Assembly (NCBI GenBank): GCA_019096195.1
Contig: JAGTXK010000275.1
Coordinates: forward strand, 124,001 to 188,000
DNA from: Boletus sp. NGJ
Lineage: Eukaryota > Basidiomycota > Agaricomycetes > Boletales > Boletaceae
Direction of reading: 5' to 3'
DNA length: 64,000 bases
The notes below the pieces were generated by a model that searched no databases, was not told the DNA's origin, and worked only from the letters and a program-made list of their open reading frames with translations. Made by a program: the position numbers and the translations under genes. Below are positions 1 to 14,300 of the stretch, piece after piece (position 1 is the stretch's first letter; each line of letters begins with the position of its first letter).

Positions 1-87
1 CCCGAGCCACACAGGATGGAGCCTAGCGTCGATGGTACGCGTTCAATGCACCGTCGCCACCTCAACCCTTTTATCATTTCTTCGCAG

Positions 88-1424
88 ACGATCCCAATGC
101 TGCATTGACATCGCAGACGCTAAACGCCGACGGCACTCCTAAGCGACCCATGAACGCATTCATGATATTCGCTCGTCGACGTCGGCCACAGGTCGCTGCG
201 GAGAACCAATCGATGCGCACCGGGGAAGTGAGCAAGATTCTCAGTCGGGAATGGAACGGGATGACCATGGTCAGAACTTTGCTTCTACACGCTCATCATC
301 AGTTACTCACCGCCGATTTCGTGATCGTGCAGTCCGACAAACAGTTTTACCTCGATCAGGCCAAACTGCTCAAAGATAATTTCAATCAGAAGTACCCAGA
401 CTATGTGTACAAGAGGCGGCCGAACAACAGCCGGAAACGTCGCAAGACTGATCCCACTCCTGGTCTCTCCACGGACCAAGCATCCACCTCAGACATCGTA
501 GACGAATATTCCGGAAGTACAGATTACAATGACGTATCTCCCGTCGACGTAGCTGACATGGACGATTCCCGCTACGGCGGGCAGGACGCTCGTTATCCAA
601 GTTTGCCCGCGGAACCTTCGGCCGCAACCTACTCTACCACCCAGTCGAGAGCATCCAGTTACCAGCCTTCTGATGGTGTCCCCTACCGTTCCCTTGGTGA
701 CACGCGAGTTTCGTATATGTCTCGTCCGGGTCGTGTAACGCCTGACATCGGCCTGGCGTCGTCTATCTCATCCGCCTACCGCGGATCAGATCACGGCGCA
801 AATTACTACCATCCATACTTGCCTGCCCAACAACACCACGCGCAATCATCAACCTACTTCCCAGAATCAAGTTCTGCTGGGGAAGTGTGGTCAGGTTCAA
901 GGGACGATCAAAGTCGGATGCATTGGTCACAGAACAGCCAAGACCTCGGCGGGGATGACAGGCACCGTGGGTATCCTCAGCCTGTGTCATCGCATGCCTG
1001 GACCAATACAACTGCATCGGAAGGAAGTCCCCCATCCAGCTCCTCGGGAGCATCAACGGCTAACTTCGGCTTCCCGACGCTCAATTCACCATTCTATCCG
1101 CCACAGAGCAGTGCCCAGGAGGGCTTCTCGGCGTCTTCCATTCAACCTATTTCGGTTCCGTCTCAGCCTTATGGTGCTGTCGCGCCGATTCAAGGAAACC
1201 CGGTTTCAGGGCGATCATATCCAACCCTACAACAAGCATACACTTCCAGTTCGTCATCTACTACTGGTTCATACCAATCACAGACGAGAAACATTCCCCT
1301 CGCCCTCCCTCCCGGTCAACCTGCGCCTGTATACCCTCAGGTGCAATCGACCACCCCACCACCACCCCCCACCGGACCAGGGGGAGACCCTTCGCAAATG
1401 CGGTACTGGCCAAGGGAGAGATAA
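88..1424 (+). CDS. HMG-box transcription factor (5' part lies outside the window)
   Basis: The protein is a DNA-binding HMG-box factor, so probably a nuclear regulator. The box runs from about 138 to 405 (Pro-Lys-Arg-Pro-Met-Asn-Ala-Phe start, then EWN and the K/R-rich NNSRKRRK tail). A pyrimidine-rich stretch ending in CAG at 87 reads as a 3' splice site and the frame is open from there. No ATG lies in frame before the box, so the first exon is outside the window. A 63-nt intron at 270-332 falls inside the box; it keeps the frame and has no stop, but removing it restores the normal HMG helix spacing. The rest, about 300 residues, is Ser/Pro/Gln-rich and probably disordered, as in activation regions. 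The box resembles basidiomycete sexual-development HMG factors (pcc1-like), but that assignment is inference. The stop is TAA at 1422. Confidence 0.85.
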
Positions 1425-3991
1425 ATCGCCTAGAAACAGGACGGTAGTTGTCATATAGATTTTTGGCACTGGACAATCCCATACTCTGATTGTCACTGAG
1501 CATTCCGTGTTTTGTTTTTCCTTTTACTGCTATCGTTACATCGTCACGTCGCATCCTCATCGATACCGCTTTCTTCCTCTATCCTGCAACTGTATTTTAA
1601 ACGCGTCAATATATAATCCTGTCGTGATCTAGTTGTTCTGCTTCACGGAGTTTTTTTTTTCTTTCTTTTCTTTTCTGCACGATCATGCGCTGACCTTCCT
1701 AACAAGGCGCCGATGATCGGGCTATGGATTCAAGTTTGAGCGCGAACGACAATCAGGGGTGAGCGGCAACCATGTAGCGTTTCAACACTCGTGTAGTCCT
1801 TCCTCCGTGTGGATGACGACGAGCAGACGCTACACCTCCCCTTCTATCGCCGGTGGGTTTCGATGTTCGAGACCCATCGTTGCTCGTTGCGCCTTCATCA
1901 AGAAGATTAAAAAATTGCGGTTGGGTGTAGTCATATGAACCGTGCTTCGAGATCAAGGTGGATGCACGACAGCGGCTCCAAAGGACCCTAGGCTAAATAT
2001 GCCGACACGAGGTCGGCGGAAGGTAGTATTAATGCTGTGCCTGACGGCCACCATCGCCGTGGGCACAGCCGGCACACACCCTCTGCGCGACGGAATACAT
2101 GGAGATGAAACTCGGCCGAGAGAAAGACGGGCCCCCTTCTCTATTTCACGGTGGCCCACACATTTGATGTTACGTTTGGCAGGGTCCATGACTTGGAGAC
2201 GTGTCGATTTAGAGGCGAGAATAATAATAATAATAAAAGAAGGGAGGGAGGGGAGGGGAGGAGGAGGAGGAGGAGGAGGGATGGCTTGTCGCACGCACGG
2301 GTAGAATTCGCCTTGCCATTCTCTGAGGTGCACATCTCCTCGACTACGCAAGAATGGAAATGCCCTAGAATCACCATGATCCGGGCCTGCAATGCCGTCC
2401 CAGCCTGATCCTTATCGATGAGTTTATAATTGGTCGTGTTCTTTGTCCCCGTGCGGTAAAATCGGGCGCGAAACGTGGGCTTCATGGGCCGCTGTGCACG
2501 TAATGGGTTGAGCCACACGACCATCCACAATATTGGCTCGTACGTCTTTCCCCGGGTGATCCGACAACGAGTGGGCGTGACACTACTCCACCGGACAGCT
2601 AAAATCATGAAAGATGGCTGTTCCATGTTGTCACCGAACGGCAACGCCACGATCAAACCCTCTAGACATTAGGAGCTTCGAGACACGAGGCCTCGTGCTG
2701 CGGTCCTGTCTTTTCCTTTCTTCTTGCTTTTTTTTTTTTTTTCTGAGATTCGGATTCCGCTTCAGTCAAGATGGCAGTACGTGATAGAGGTCAAAGGTTC
2801 GTATTGAAGAGATGAACGTTGTCGAGTGCGCGTGTGCCACCTGACGAAACGCCGGGATACGTTGCCTTGAACCGAAAAAAAAATAAGCGGATGGGAGACA
2901 GCATATGGGCAATGATATTCACTTCACCAAGCAGGGAGACGGAGTCGAGCATAAGCTAGAGTATACACGTCCTTGGGCCACGGTACCGGGAGATCACTCA
3001 AGCCTCGAACGGGTAAACAACAAGCTGTGATGCTGAGATGTTGGTGAGAAGCAAGCTTTGTGAGGGGGAAAGGATGCGGCCGTGACCAGCACTCTGGTCC
3101 GCGGGCACACCCGTGTCTGCATGTGTCTGGCCGCATCAAGAGATCAAACACTCGTGGAGTATGTACCTTCATGAGTCAGCGGGTCGCTGAGACAAAAAAA
3201 AAAAAAAAAAGGGTCGGAGCAAGTAATGGGGGTTTCGCGCGCGGACAATTGAATCATTGTTCACAGCGCACGGCTTCCCTTGAGCGCTTGAGTGCAACCA
3301 GAATATTGAAAACTGGAGAAATGAAAAATCAAATTGGATTTTTCAGTGCCATTTTCAGAACTTGAACTCAATCCGTGACATGGGCGGTCGGTATCTCCTG
3401 GAACAAGGTTTGAAGCTTGGAGGAACAAATAGACAAGCACACCTTATACCCGACTCCGATTGTGTCAGTGAATGGGATAAAACAATTCAATGGCTACGGC
3501 ATGACTGACTCTTGCGCAAGTTACCGATGTCATGGTTGCCGGAACGGTACTTACCATCCAGACTGGCAGCAGCCTGTACGGTGCCAAGGAAACGCGTGTC
3601 CTTACGCCGAGTCACCGACAGTATCGGGCGTTTGCGTTGATTGATCACAAGCCGATGAGAAATCATGGTTTCGAAACTATTTACCAACGGCTGTCCGACG
3701 AAACCAGTCAACTGCAGAATCAAAGCGACACGTCGTAAGAACATTCACGACGCGATTCCATGATGTATTAGTGCTTGTAATCCTTTCTATGACCTTACGG
3801 CGGGAACATAGCTATCTTTTGTGCGTAGAGGGATGACTGCACTGGACAAAAACTCCAAAAACGCAGAAGAACCTACGTGGGATTGGGTCAGCGATTCTTG
3901 TGGATCGGATGGATGTGACACTCACATTATGAGTCATGGTGCAACGTTCGCGTTAGGCCCCAGTGGACACTGCCACCTGACTGCAAACTAG
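1425..3991. other. Intergenic region, no supported gene
   Basis: This stretch of 2.6 kb holds only short open frames in all six frames, none with a recognisable domain or a convincing splice chain. It contains several A or T homopolymer runs (for example near 1651, 2728 and 3196) and a purine-rich microsatellite at 2219-2280. It presumably holds the 3' flanks of the two converging genes, HMG factor and TOM6. Confidence 0.6.
2219..2280. repeat. Compound microsatellite (ATA)n then (GGA)n
   Basis: About six ATA units (2219-2236) are followed by a nearly pure purine tract of GGA/GGGA units to 2280. The long open frames across it on both strands are low-complexity artefacts. Confidence 0.9.
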
Positions 3992-4216
3992 TTATGCAGG
4001 TACTAGAAGGTCTCCCCATGTCCTGACAGCAAGCACTCCAGCCGCAAATACGCCCACTGCCGTGCATATATTGATGTTTCCCATGACCTTTTCTGGTGCA
4101 AATACTTCCTCCCGGATGAACCGGGAGAACGCGGACTCGTTGGGGTCGTTGAGAGCGCGTCGTGGTGGAGGTACGCCGAACATTGCGGCATTTTGAGGAG
4201 GTGCGCGGCGTGCCAT
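3992..4216 (-). CDS. TOM6: Mitochondrial import receptor subunit TOM6-like
   Basis: This is a single-exon protein of 74 residues. Its C-terminal half carries one hydrophobic helix that ends in a Leu-Phe/Val-Phe-Ala-Ala-Gly-Val type stretch followed by Arg-Thr-Trp-Gly-Asp-Leu-Leu-Val-Pro-Ala. The same layout is seen in fungal and animal TOM6/TOMM6: a short cytosolic head, one tail anchor and a Gly-Asp-hydrophobic-Pro end. Such proteins stabilise the TOM translocase of the outer mitochondrial membrane. The first in-frame ATG is at 4216 and an internal Met at 4183 (MFGVPPP) is an alternative start. The gene converges with the HMG factor and diverges from the fasciclin gene, about 400 bp between starts. 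Confidence 0.7.
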   Translation of the reverse strand: MARRAPPQNAAMFGVPPPRRALNDPNESAFSRFIREEVFAPEKVMGNINICTAVGVFAAGVLAVRTWGDLLVPA

Positions 4217-4614
4217 CGAATGATACAACAACGGTTCAAGGTTTTTTTGCTAGAACTGGAGCTTGTGAAGAGCGGCGTGTGACTGGTTAAGCAAAATCCA
4301 CTGCGTCGCGGCAACACGACCTATCCGGCATTTGCCGCGTGTGGAGTTCGCGGACCGTGGGCGGTTTGTGTCGGGCCGCCTCGCAAATCGCATTAGCCAT
4401 TCAACCGTCAAGCTTTTGGAAACAAAGGAGTGGCTTCCGCTCTACTGGAGGTAATGCACGTCTCCTACATGAATTTGTGTCTGATTCAGTAGCTCGGCGA
4501 GTCGTTGGATTATATGACCATGGTCCCCTAACGACCTGCATGTGAAATGGGTTTCACGACCCCCACTGCGCATTGCGTCATCAAGAGAGGGGGTTTGTGA
4601 TCTCTCAAACGACC

Positions 4615-5950
4615 ATGTTCATCGTCGTAGCCTTAGCCTTTATTCCCGCCGTACTCGCAGGCGGTTATCTCAGTGGCCTGCTACACGCTCTTAATGCAAG
4701 TGGTCTTGATCAACTCGTCCACGCCGCGTTGTCCTTGAACGGTACCACTGCTGGCCGACAATTACTCATTGAACTATCTCAAGGAAACCAGACCATCTTT
4801 GCCCCCACAGATAGCGCTTGTGTGTTGCTCTTAAAGGATCAGCTATTCTTCTTACCCTGTTTACAGTGTCCTCCATAAACCCTGCCACCATAAACAACCA
4901 GACTACCTTGGCAAATCTTATCTCGTATCACATCGTCTCGGGTAACTACGTCAACGAGACTCAGACCTATCCAAATGTGACAATCGGACGCACTCTACTC
5001 AACGACCCGACTCTTGTCACGCTCGAAGGAAATCAATCTCAAGTTCTGATTTGGTCCAAGTGTGATACAAATCGGTCACTTTTTGTTATCAACCAAGGGT
5101 GATTATTGTTGTCTCGCTTTTGTTGTCGCTAATTTCCCTGATTTCAGGTCAAATGTCACGGTCGTGAATGCGATAAGCTACAACACCACCGCAATTTTAG
5201 CAATCGACTCTGTGCTGACGCCCCCGCCCGATGTCTCTACCATATTGAACAATGCGTCGTACGACCTTACAGATTTCGCAGCTATTCTAAATTCTACGGC
5301 TCTCCCGAATGGTCCCTCCCTTCTCGATGAATTGCGCTCGGCCCACGGTTACACGTTGTTTGCACCGGACAATGCAGGTGTACAAGCCGCTCAAAATTCC
5401 CTTTCTGGTCTTTCCAATAACGCAACAGCACTTCTAAACGTTCTCTCCAATCACGTCTGTCACTCTCTTTCGTGTTGTCGATACATGGCCAAGTAATTAC
5501 GTCAAACAGTACATTAACGGAACAACAGTCTACTCGACAGAAATAACTCCCAAGACCACTCTTGTATCAGCAGGTGGTCAGGTTTACGTTTTTTCCGCCA
5601 ACTCTACAGGATATTATGTTTCCGTCGGAGGATCCAACCAAGTCGAGATCACGGAGACGAATGTATTGTCATCAAACGGCGTCATGCACATTGTCAATGG
5701 TGTGATGCTTGACGCAAGTTCGAATGCTGCAGCCGCCAGCTCTGCGTTAGCCTTAGAACATATACTCGTTATAACGTGCTCATGACATGACAACAGTTTC
5801 GCTTCTGCGACGTCTGCCGCAGCTCATGCTACGCAGAGTGGTGGCGGAACAACTCCGTCGCCTGGGCGAGCGGTGCCGGTGAAGGGTGGAGCCAACAATT
5901 GGAAGCTGGGGGCGTTGACGGGCATGGTTATCGGGTTCGGGTTCCTTTGA
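4615..5950 (+). CDS. Secreted fasciclin (FAS1) domain protein
   Basis: The predicted protein has 377 residues. It begins at ATG 4615 with a signal peptide (hydrophobic to about residue 18, Val-Leu-Ala-Gly) and then has two FAS1 units. The first contains TIFAPTDSAL and a SYH motif; the second contains YTLFAPDNAG and LSNH. Many Asn-x-Ser/Thr sites are present, and the tail is Ser/Ala/Gly-rich and ends in a weakly hydrophobic segment that could be a GPI-anchor signal. FAS1 proteins act in cell-wall adhesion. Five exons give one frame: 4615-4819, 4867-5098, 5148-5454, 5510-5745 and 5797-5950, with introns of 47-55 nt. The last donor (GTTAGC at 5746) is the weakest call. Confidence 0.85.
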
Positions 5951-6344
5951 TCTGAGGAACAAGGATGATATACATTTATCTTTATCGTTCTATTTTCTGC
6001 TGTGTTAGATTTTGGTTCATTGTATCGATAACGATTTTCTTTCTCTGCGTCACGTAGAAGTGTATTTTTGATTTTCCACAGCTGTATCCATCCTGTAGTA
6101 ACAGCAATTTCATATCTGATAAGATATGCGAGATCGCCATGCTGTGTTGTCATTGTGTTGCTGTACTTGTTGATTGTAACAATTGCAGAATTGGTATTCT
6201 TTGTCCCACTCCACTCATCCTGCGAACTGGTCATTTGAACACAACCACTCGTGTTTTGACGACCTTCAGGTCTTCTCAAGGAACCCGTATCCACACAAGG
6301 ACTGCGCTGGACAGGTTTACTTGTGACACTCTAACATCCAAGAC

Positions 6345-8548
<2,204 letters not shown>

Positions 8549-8560
<12 letters not shown>

Positions 8561-8911
8561 ATTTCTGACCTGATCTACTGTAACTGTTTGCTGTTGTCTC
8601 TGAATATGTATTAATCGACTCGTTATGCTGTCCTGTTCAACATTGTTCGAGTTGCTCAGCGGCAACTTGTCGACCCACCCACTACTATGAATTAAGATTC
8701 GGGAAAAGGTGACTGCTTCATTTAAGTTAGTAACGATTCCGACGGTAGACTTGGTTGAACGCTCCAATTTACTAATCAGCCTGTACACAAGCAAAAAGTT
8801 GCGAGCCACGGGGTCGAGTTCTGCGCCGCGCTCTGCAAAACTCGCGATCCGAGCGGGTGACTTGCGGTCCAAAACGTTACCGACAAGTTCTTCAGCGACT
8901 CCTCACCAGCA
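8549..8911 (-). CDS. Unrecognised small gene or exon between two plus-strand genes
   Basis: An open minus-strand frame of about 120 codons lies between the kinase and the flavin monooxygenase. It contains helix-like sequence with good amphipathic spacing (for example RNFLLVYRLISKLERSTKS) and no low complexity. A TGA closes the frame upstream near 8911, next to a CTGGTGAG that could be a splice acceptor; upstream exons near 8920-9000 are possible but I could not settle their phase. The 3' end overlaps the kinase stop by about 12 nt. I recognise no family. It may be a real tail-to-tail gene or a chance frame. Confidence 0.3.
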
Positions 8912-9112
8912 CCCGACGGTACTGCAATTTGTAAAGCACAAGACAAATGTCGGGTATGGTCCGGGTACGTTCAAGCTGGCATTTGTGTAGCTTAATGACC
9001 TGAACCGAATCAGGTGGATTTCTGGTTATTACGGCGTCGGCCCTATGATACTCCAGGTGCGTTCTGATGAAAGCTGTGTCTTACTATCTCCGTCTTTTCG
9101 CCAAGCTCGTCC

Positions 9113-10685
9113 ATGGCAAACCCAAGGCGGGTTCTGATCATTGGAGGAGGTCCTTGTGGTCTTGTGACCCTACGAAACCTCCTCGAACGCGGCGAGTTCG
9201 ACGACGTGCAACTAGTAGAACGGCGAGACAACATCGGAGGCGTATGGTCAGTCCAAGTACCGAGTCTCAACCACGAAAAATCTGATACGAATAGGTGATC
9301 GCTGCATATTTTCAAGGTATCAGCCTCCAGATCCACAGACAAGTGTTGAGAACGAACGAGTGAAACGGCATCACGACGATCAATCCCACGAAGGTTGGCC
9401 GTCGCCGGCGTACCCCGCCTTGATCGGCAACGTGATTCCTGAGTTTCTCTCCTTCTCAGGGAATCCGTTCCCTGCACCACCAAGACAGGACCAGCCGTTC
9501 CCGACGCTCCGTGAGACGTATGAATATCTCGCCACGTTCGCTCGCCCTCTGCTTGAAAGCGGAAAGATCAGGCTCCATCACGAAGTAATCGATGTTGCAG
9601 AAATCCAAGCCGAAGAGGGTGGAGGCTGGAGGGTTGTGATGACCGATCGGAGCCAGGTTGGAACTGGCGTCAGGATGGAGGAGCGATGGGACGCGGTCGT
9701 CATCACGACGGTGTGGTACGACAACGAGTATTATCCAGACATCGAGGGTCTCGACGACCTCAAGCAGACGGGTAGAGTTCGCCACGCAAAGACATGGAGG
9801 GGTCCAAGTGGCTACGAGGGCAAGGTATGATCTACGTCTTCGCTCGCGATCTTGCGTGTTTATATCTTCTCCGCTCGGCAGCGCGTCGTTGTCATAGGCA
9901 ACGCCAATTCAGCCAACGAAATGGCAGCTCAACTCGCGCCGGTCGCGCAGCTTCCAATTTATCGTTCGGCGCGCCGTACATCTATATTCCCGTCCCTCCC
10001 CGACGACCGAATCCAGGATGTTGGCCCCGTCTTGCGGTATAGCCAAAATGCGAACGAGAATATCGTCGTTCATCTAGATGACAGGACCATCGACGACGTT
10101 GACTACGTCTTATTCGGAACTGGGTACTATCCAGACGTGCCCTACCTCCGGATACTGAGACGCGCTGCGACCTCTGAGAGAGCAGCCTCATGCTCATTGG
10201 TCCCTCTCACCGATGGGTCAAGCGTGCGGCCCGCTCGCGTCCCTTCGCTCTACCGACACGTAGTGTATGCGCGTAACACCTCTCTGGCGTTCATCGGCGC
10301 TGTGCTGTCCTTTATACCCTTCGCAATGGCAGATCTCACGAGCACATGGCTCGCATTAGTTTGGTCGTCTCCAGGCGGGATCGACATACCACCCACGATC
10401 GAGGAGAGACTAGCGGACGAACAAGCTCGACTGCAAACTCTCCACCAACTCCGATCGGAGACAGATAACCCGTCCAACCTCGTCTCGTTTCATTTCTTGC
10501 AGCGCTATGAACTGCCGTATGCCAAGGAGGTGCGAGCGGAATGCGTCCAAGCGGCACCGGCGCTCGGGGACATCGTCGCGCGATGGGATGACGAGCAGGA
10601 CGCGAGGCGGTTTGCAATGTATGGGACCAAGTTGAACAGTTTGTACGCCCTCGCTAGTAATACTGCGACGGTGTCCCGCATGTGA
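9113..10685 (+). CDS. Flavin-containing monooxygenase-like oxidoreductase
   Basis: Three exons (9113-9246, 9317-9824, 9882-10685) encode 481 residues. An FAD-binding Rossmann motif (VLIIGGGPCGL) lies at residues 7-17 and is followed by an acidic residue and NIGGVW, typical of class B flavoprotein monooxygenases. The GRVRHAKTWRG segment matches the position of the FMO signature FxGxxxHxxxY/F only loosely. A second, NADPH-binding Rossmann turn (VVVIGNANSANEMA) has Asn-Ala in place of the usual Gly-x-Gly. FGTGYYPDVP near the C-terminus fits the family's ATG-like motif. The likely reaction is NADPH- and O2-dependent oxygenation of a small molecule; the substrate cannot be told. Start at the ATG that directly precedes the Rossmann fold. 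Confidence 0.85.
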
Positions 10686-11331
10686 ACGTCTCGCGGAGCA
10701 ACCTGGATGTTTTCGTATCTAACCATTGGAAAAAGCTTTGCAGAGCATATCGACGTGCGGGAACAAAAAAACACGCGTCCGCGTCCGCGTACTCATCGAA
10801 AGACAGCCCAGCGTAGAATCGAGGAGGTTGATGATGTTCACCGCGTCCCCTTGCGCCGCCGCCAAGATCCAGCGTATCCGGTGTGGCACACTTGCCCAAC
10901 GGCAGACATCTTCAGGAAACATGCTTTACGACTGCACGACGCGAGATAGATCTTTGCTCCACGACGTGCGTTCATCGTCACGCCCCGGACGTGTCCCCCG
11001 ATGGAAGTCAGTCGCTGGCGTCGCTTTTATATGGAACACGACGGCCGAAAGGTGGCACGTCCAAAAGTAATCGACTCACACGCGCTCGTTCATTCGTTAC
11101 CGTGGCTTGGAGACTTTCATAAAGGGGGCAGGTCCGTTCGGTCGACTTTCAGCTATGAAACCCAAATTAGTAGTCAACTTGGATTGTCAGTGTGTATGTG
11201 TTTGGAAGGAACCGTGGACTTTATGTACTGCCACTTCCGAGTAGCACGTTGTACACTGCTGCTGATTCCGATATGCTCACCTTCGTATAACATCTCGGCC
11301 GTCCATTCAAACCACCCTCTAATTAAGCTTT
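10686..11331. promoter_or_regulatory. Intergenic region upstream of MED12
   Basis: No gene is visible in these 650 bp. Short frames on both strands have no recognisable content. The stretch must hold the terminator of the monooxygenase gene and the promoter of MED12. I see no clear TATA box. Confidence 0.5.
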
Positions 11332-14300
11332 ATGACGAAGAATAACACGAAACACGATAACCCGCCTCCCATATACGACTCACGTCCACCCGCATGGGTG
11401 CCACCATCTCACCAGTCAGCTGACGTTGGCAAGTCTTGCAGTTTCAAATATCAAAACGTACCCGAGCTAATGCAGGGACTCTCCAGGATATCTTGGTTTC
11501 CATCCTCCATATCCTGGGCAGGATGAAGATGTTTTGTCCGAAACCAATGTCAAGAGCGGGTTTATCCTCAGCCCATATGTCCAGGCATGTACAACGAATG
11601 CTCTCTAATGACATCTTCCTCACTTCTCACCAGTCAGAGATTTCTGGTGTCACGGAAGCTCTGTGTTCCCAATCGAATGCTGAGCAGGACCGTATCTTCG
11701 ATCATGTTGCACTTGTGCAGTTAGAAAACATAATGAATGAGATATTCGCTCGTCGTGCTGAGAATACCCCCGTCGTTCCGTGAGTTCGCTTCTTTACATT
11801 CTATCGGACATTCCATTCATGACGTAGACAGTTCTTGGACCTTCAAGATGCCATCTCGTGTTACTCTTAACGAGGCAAAACGTCAGGCTTGGTTCGCAGA
11901 CCTCGCAAATGATGATGTTCCGTTGCACAAGCTTGGAAAGAGTGTGCCGCACGGGGCGAAGGGACACGACCTTCTCGACTTGTTGCAGTCTAACAACGTA
12001 GCAATCCCCCGTGCCGTATGGTTTTTACGAGTCCTTGGTGCAAACGAGACGGTATGTTGGTAGATACCTTAGTAACTCGTAGCAACTAATCCTAATCTCT
12101 TATTATAGGTGGGTCTGCGGAACAAGCCAAACTATAATCCCACGCAGTACAGCATCGACTGGGCGAACGTCGTGACGAGCTACCTCAAGAAACAACTCGC
12201 CGAGATTGCACTTCCTAGCGCTCCTCGTCTCGGACTGAATATTAAACAATCATTTAAAGGCGTACTGTCAGATCCGGACACTCGTGATCGATGGGTTTCG
12301 CGTTTCACTTATTGGTAGGTTGTCAAACATAACACCATCTATGTGCTGATCCAGGCTCGACAGTCTCCAACTACTTCGACCATTTTATGTAGATGGTCTT
12401 GTCGACAGACGAACGTTTCTCTTGTGGCTAGTCCAGCAAATGGTGACATGCAATCTTGCGCAAGCTGGCTTCGTGGCCCATCTTGCGGACGAGTACTTAG
12501 ACGGCATGCTCGCCAGCCGTGCGCTCACCAAGCCATTCGCTGACGCGTGCGTTGCCAAACTTTCAGAGGTCAATTGTTTGGTTGTTGTTCACTATGAGCT
12601 CCCTCCCATTCCTTTTGGCAGATTCGGTCATCAGCGCAGGGACAGCTCGTCCAGCTGGATGCATTGTTAGTAACCCTCTTACAAGTGAGTGTAACGTCCT
12701 TAGTTTTGTCGCGTGCTTACCTCTTCAGCGAATCTGCCTCACCATTCCGGATGCTCTTGTCAGTCCAAATACTTGGGCTGGTCACTCTTCATCATTAACC
12801 TCAGCTTTGTCTGGAACTGTTGGGGACCATTCACTGCCTGGAGACCAGCGACAACGTGAGATACAACAGTTGCTTCTCGAAAACCTCTCGGATATCCAAA
12901 GAAGGAACGATGCGATGCTGTTCCGGAATCTTCCTCCCCGTGCTTTGGAGCGCCTTGGATCAATGGTTGTCGATATCCAGGTGAGTCTCCTAAACCGACG
13001 CTTGGCCCAGTTAGCTGTATCGTCTATTACAGAAACTCAATTCTATATCTTGTACAACTGACATGTCAAAAATCGGTTTCTTCCCGTCGCCGTCATGTGA
13101 CCCTTCGTCGTCAGTTTTCACCGAAAAGCTTGACACGCTCCTCACCTGGGCCGTGACATCCCTTCAATTTGGACCGCATCGTCCCTTGGCTGCTGCGACT
13201 CTTCTAGGTCAATATTGCAAACGCACAGCATCCCGAGAACTATCCTGTGCGACTTTGCACGACTACTTATTCGATTGGCTCGACACAAGTGATGTGGCTG
13301 CCGACAGCGCTAACCTCAGATCTGTCTCGGCTCTTTTCGGAAAGCTTGTCAAGGATAGCCTGTTTGACTATGCAACTTATATCCAAAGACTTGTTGCACG
13401 CAGTGAGCCAGGTCTTTCATGTTCCGAGGTAAGCCATCAGGAGTCCTGCTGTAGTTGTTTTTGACTGGCTGCAACAGCCAGCCGAGTCAGCCTCGAAACA
13501 CCGCGAATTCCTGCGTTGGATACCACTACACAACGTCACAACGTCATTGTTGCATCAACGCAAGTTGATTCTATATGGTGCACGCGCACGCGAAACGCCT
13601 GAAGATGTCTGTGAGAGAGAGATGAGACGGGAGATTCGAGCTGTTCTGCCACTTGTATTTGGGGGTGTGTTATCTATCAATGGGATCGTAACGTGTGCTC
13701 ACGCAGGTGACTAACTCAGTGACACTACCTCATCCATTCACCTCTTTGTCGGCTTTGCATGGCATGTGTCACACAACTATCCACGCTCCGCGTTTCGAGC
13801 AAGTCAAGATGTTCAAGGAATGGCTTTTGCCAAACTACAAGAAATTTGCCAGCTCGTGAGTCGCTGCTTCGACCGTTTTCGCGCACCCTTTTTGACCTTT
13901 GCAGATCTGATACGTTTGACGAGGCGGTCGTTCTTCAAACGTATAGCGTGCTAGTAGAGTTATTGCGCTGTACATGTTGTTATGGTTCGCTGCTGGAGGT
14001 ATATTTGATCCAGCAATCGGATGTGCAGCACAGACTGAGTTTTCTTCTTTTCAGCTGAGCCTCTCGGTATTATCCCAGACCTCACATGCAGGCGTCGTCG
14101 CGGCAGTCGGCGAAGTATTCCATCGCTTCGCCACTGTCTGGACCTCGATGAACGCGACGAGTGGTATCACAAACGCCCTTTATTCTTCTCATGTGGTTTG
14201 GAGGAACCGAGGGATGCAAGTAAAATCACTTCTTGCTCTTCTCGTTGAGATGGACGGAGGTCGCCACCTGGATGAATCTGCAAGGGCTCTCGTAGCGGCA

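Noticed and set aside
2141-2656. Minus-strand frame of 171 codons
   Set aside because: Runs through the GGA/ATA microsatellite and has no protein-like content.
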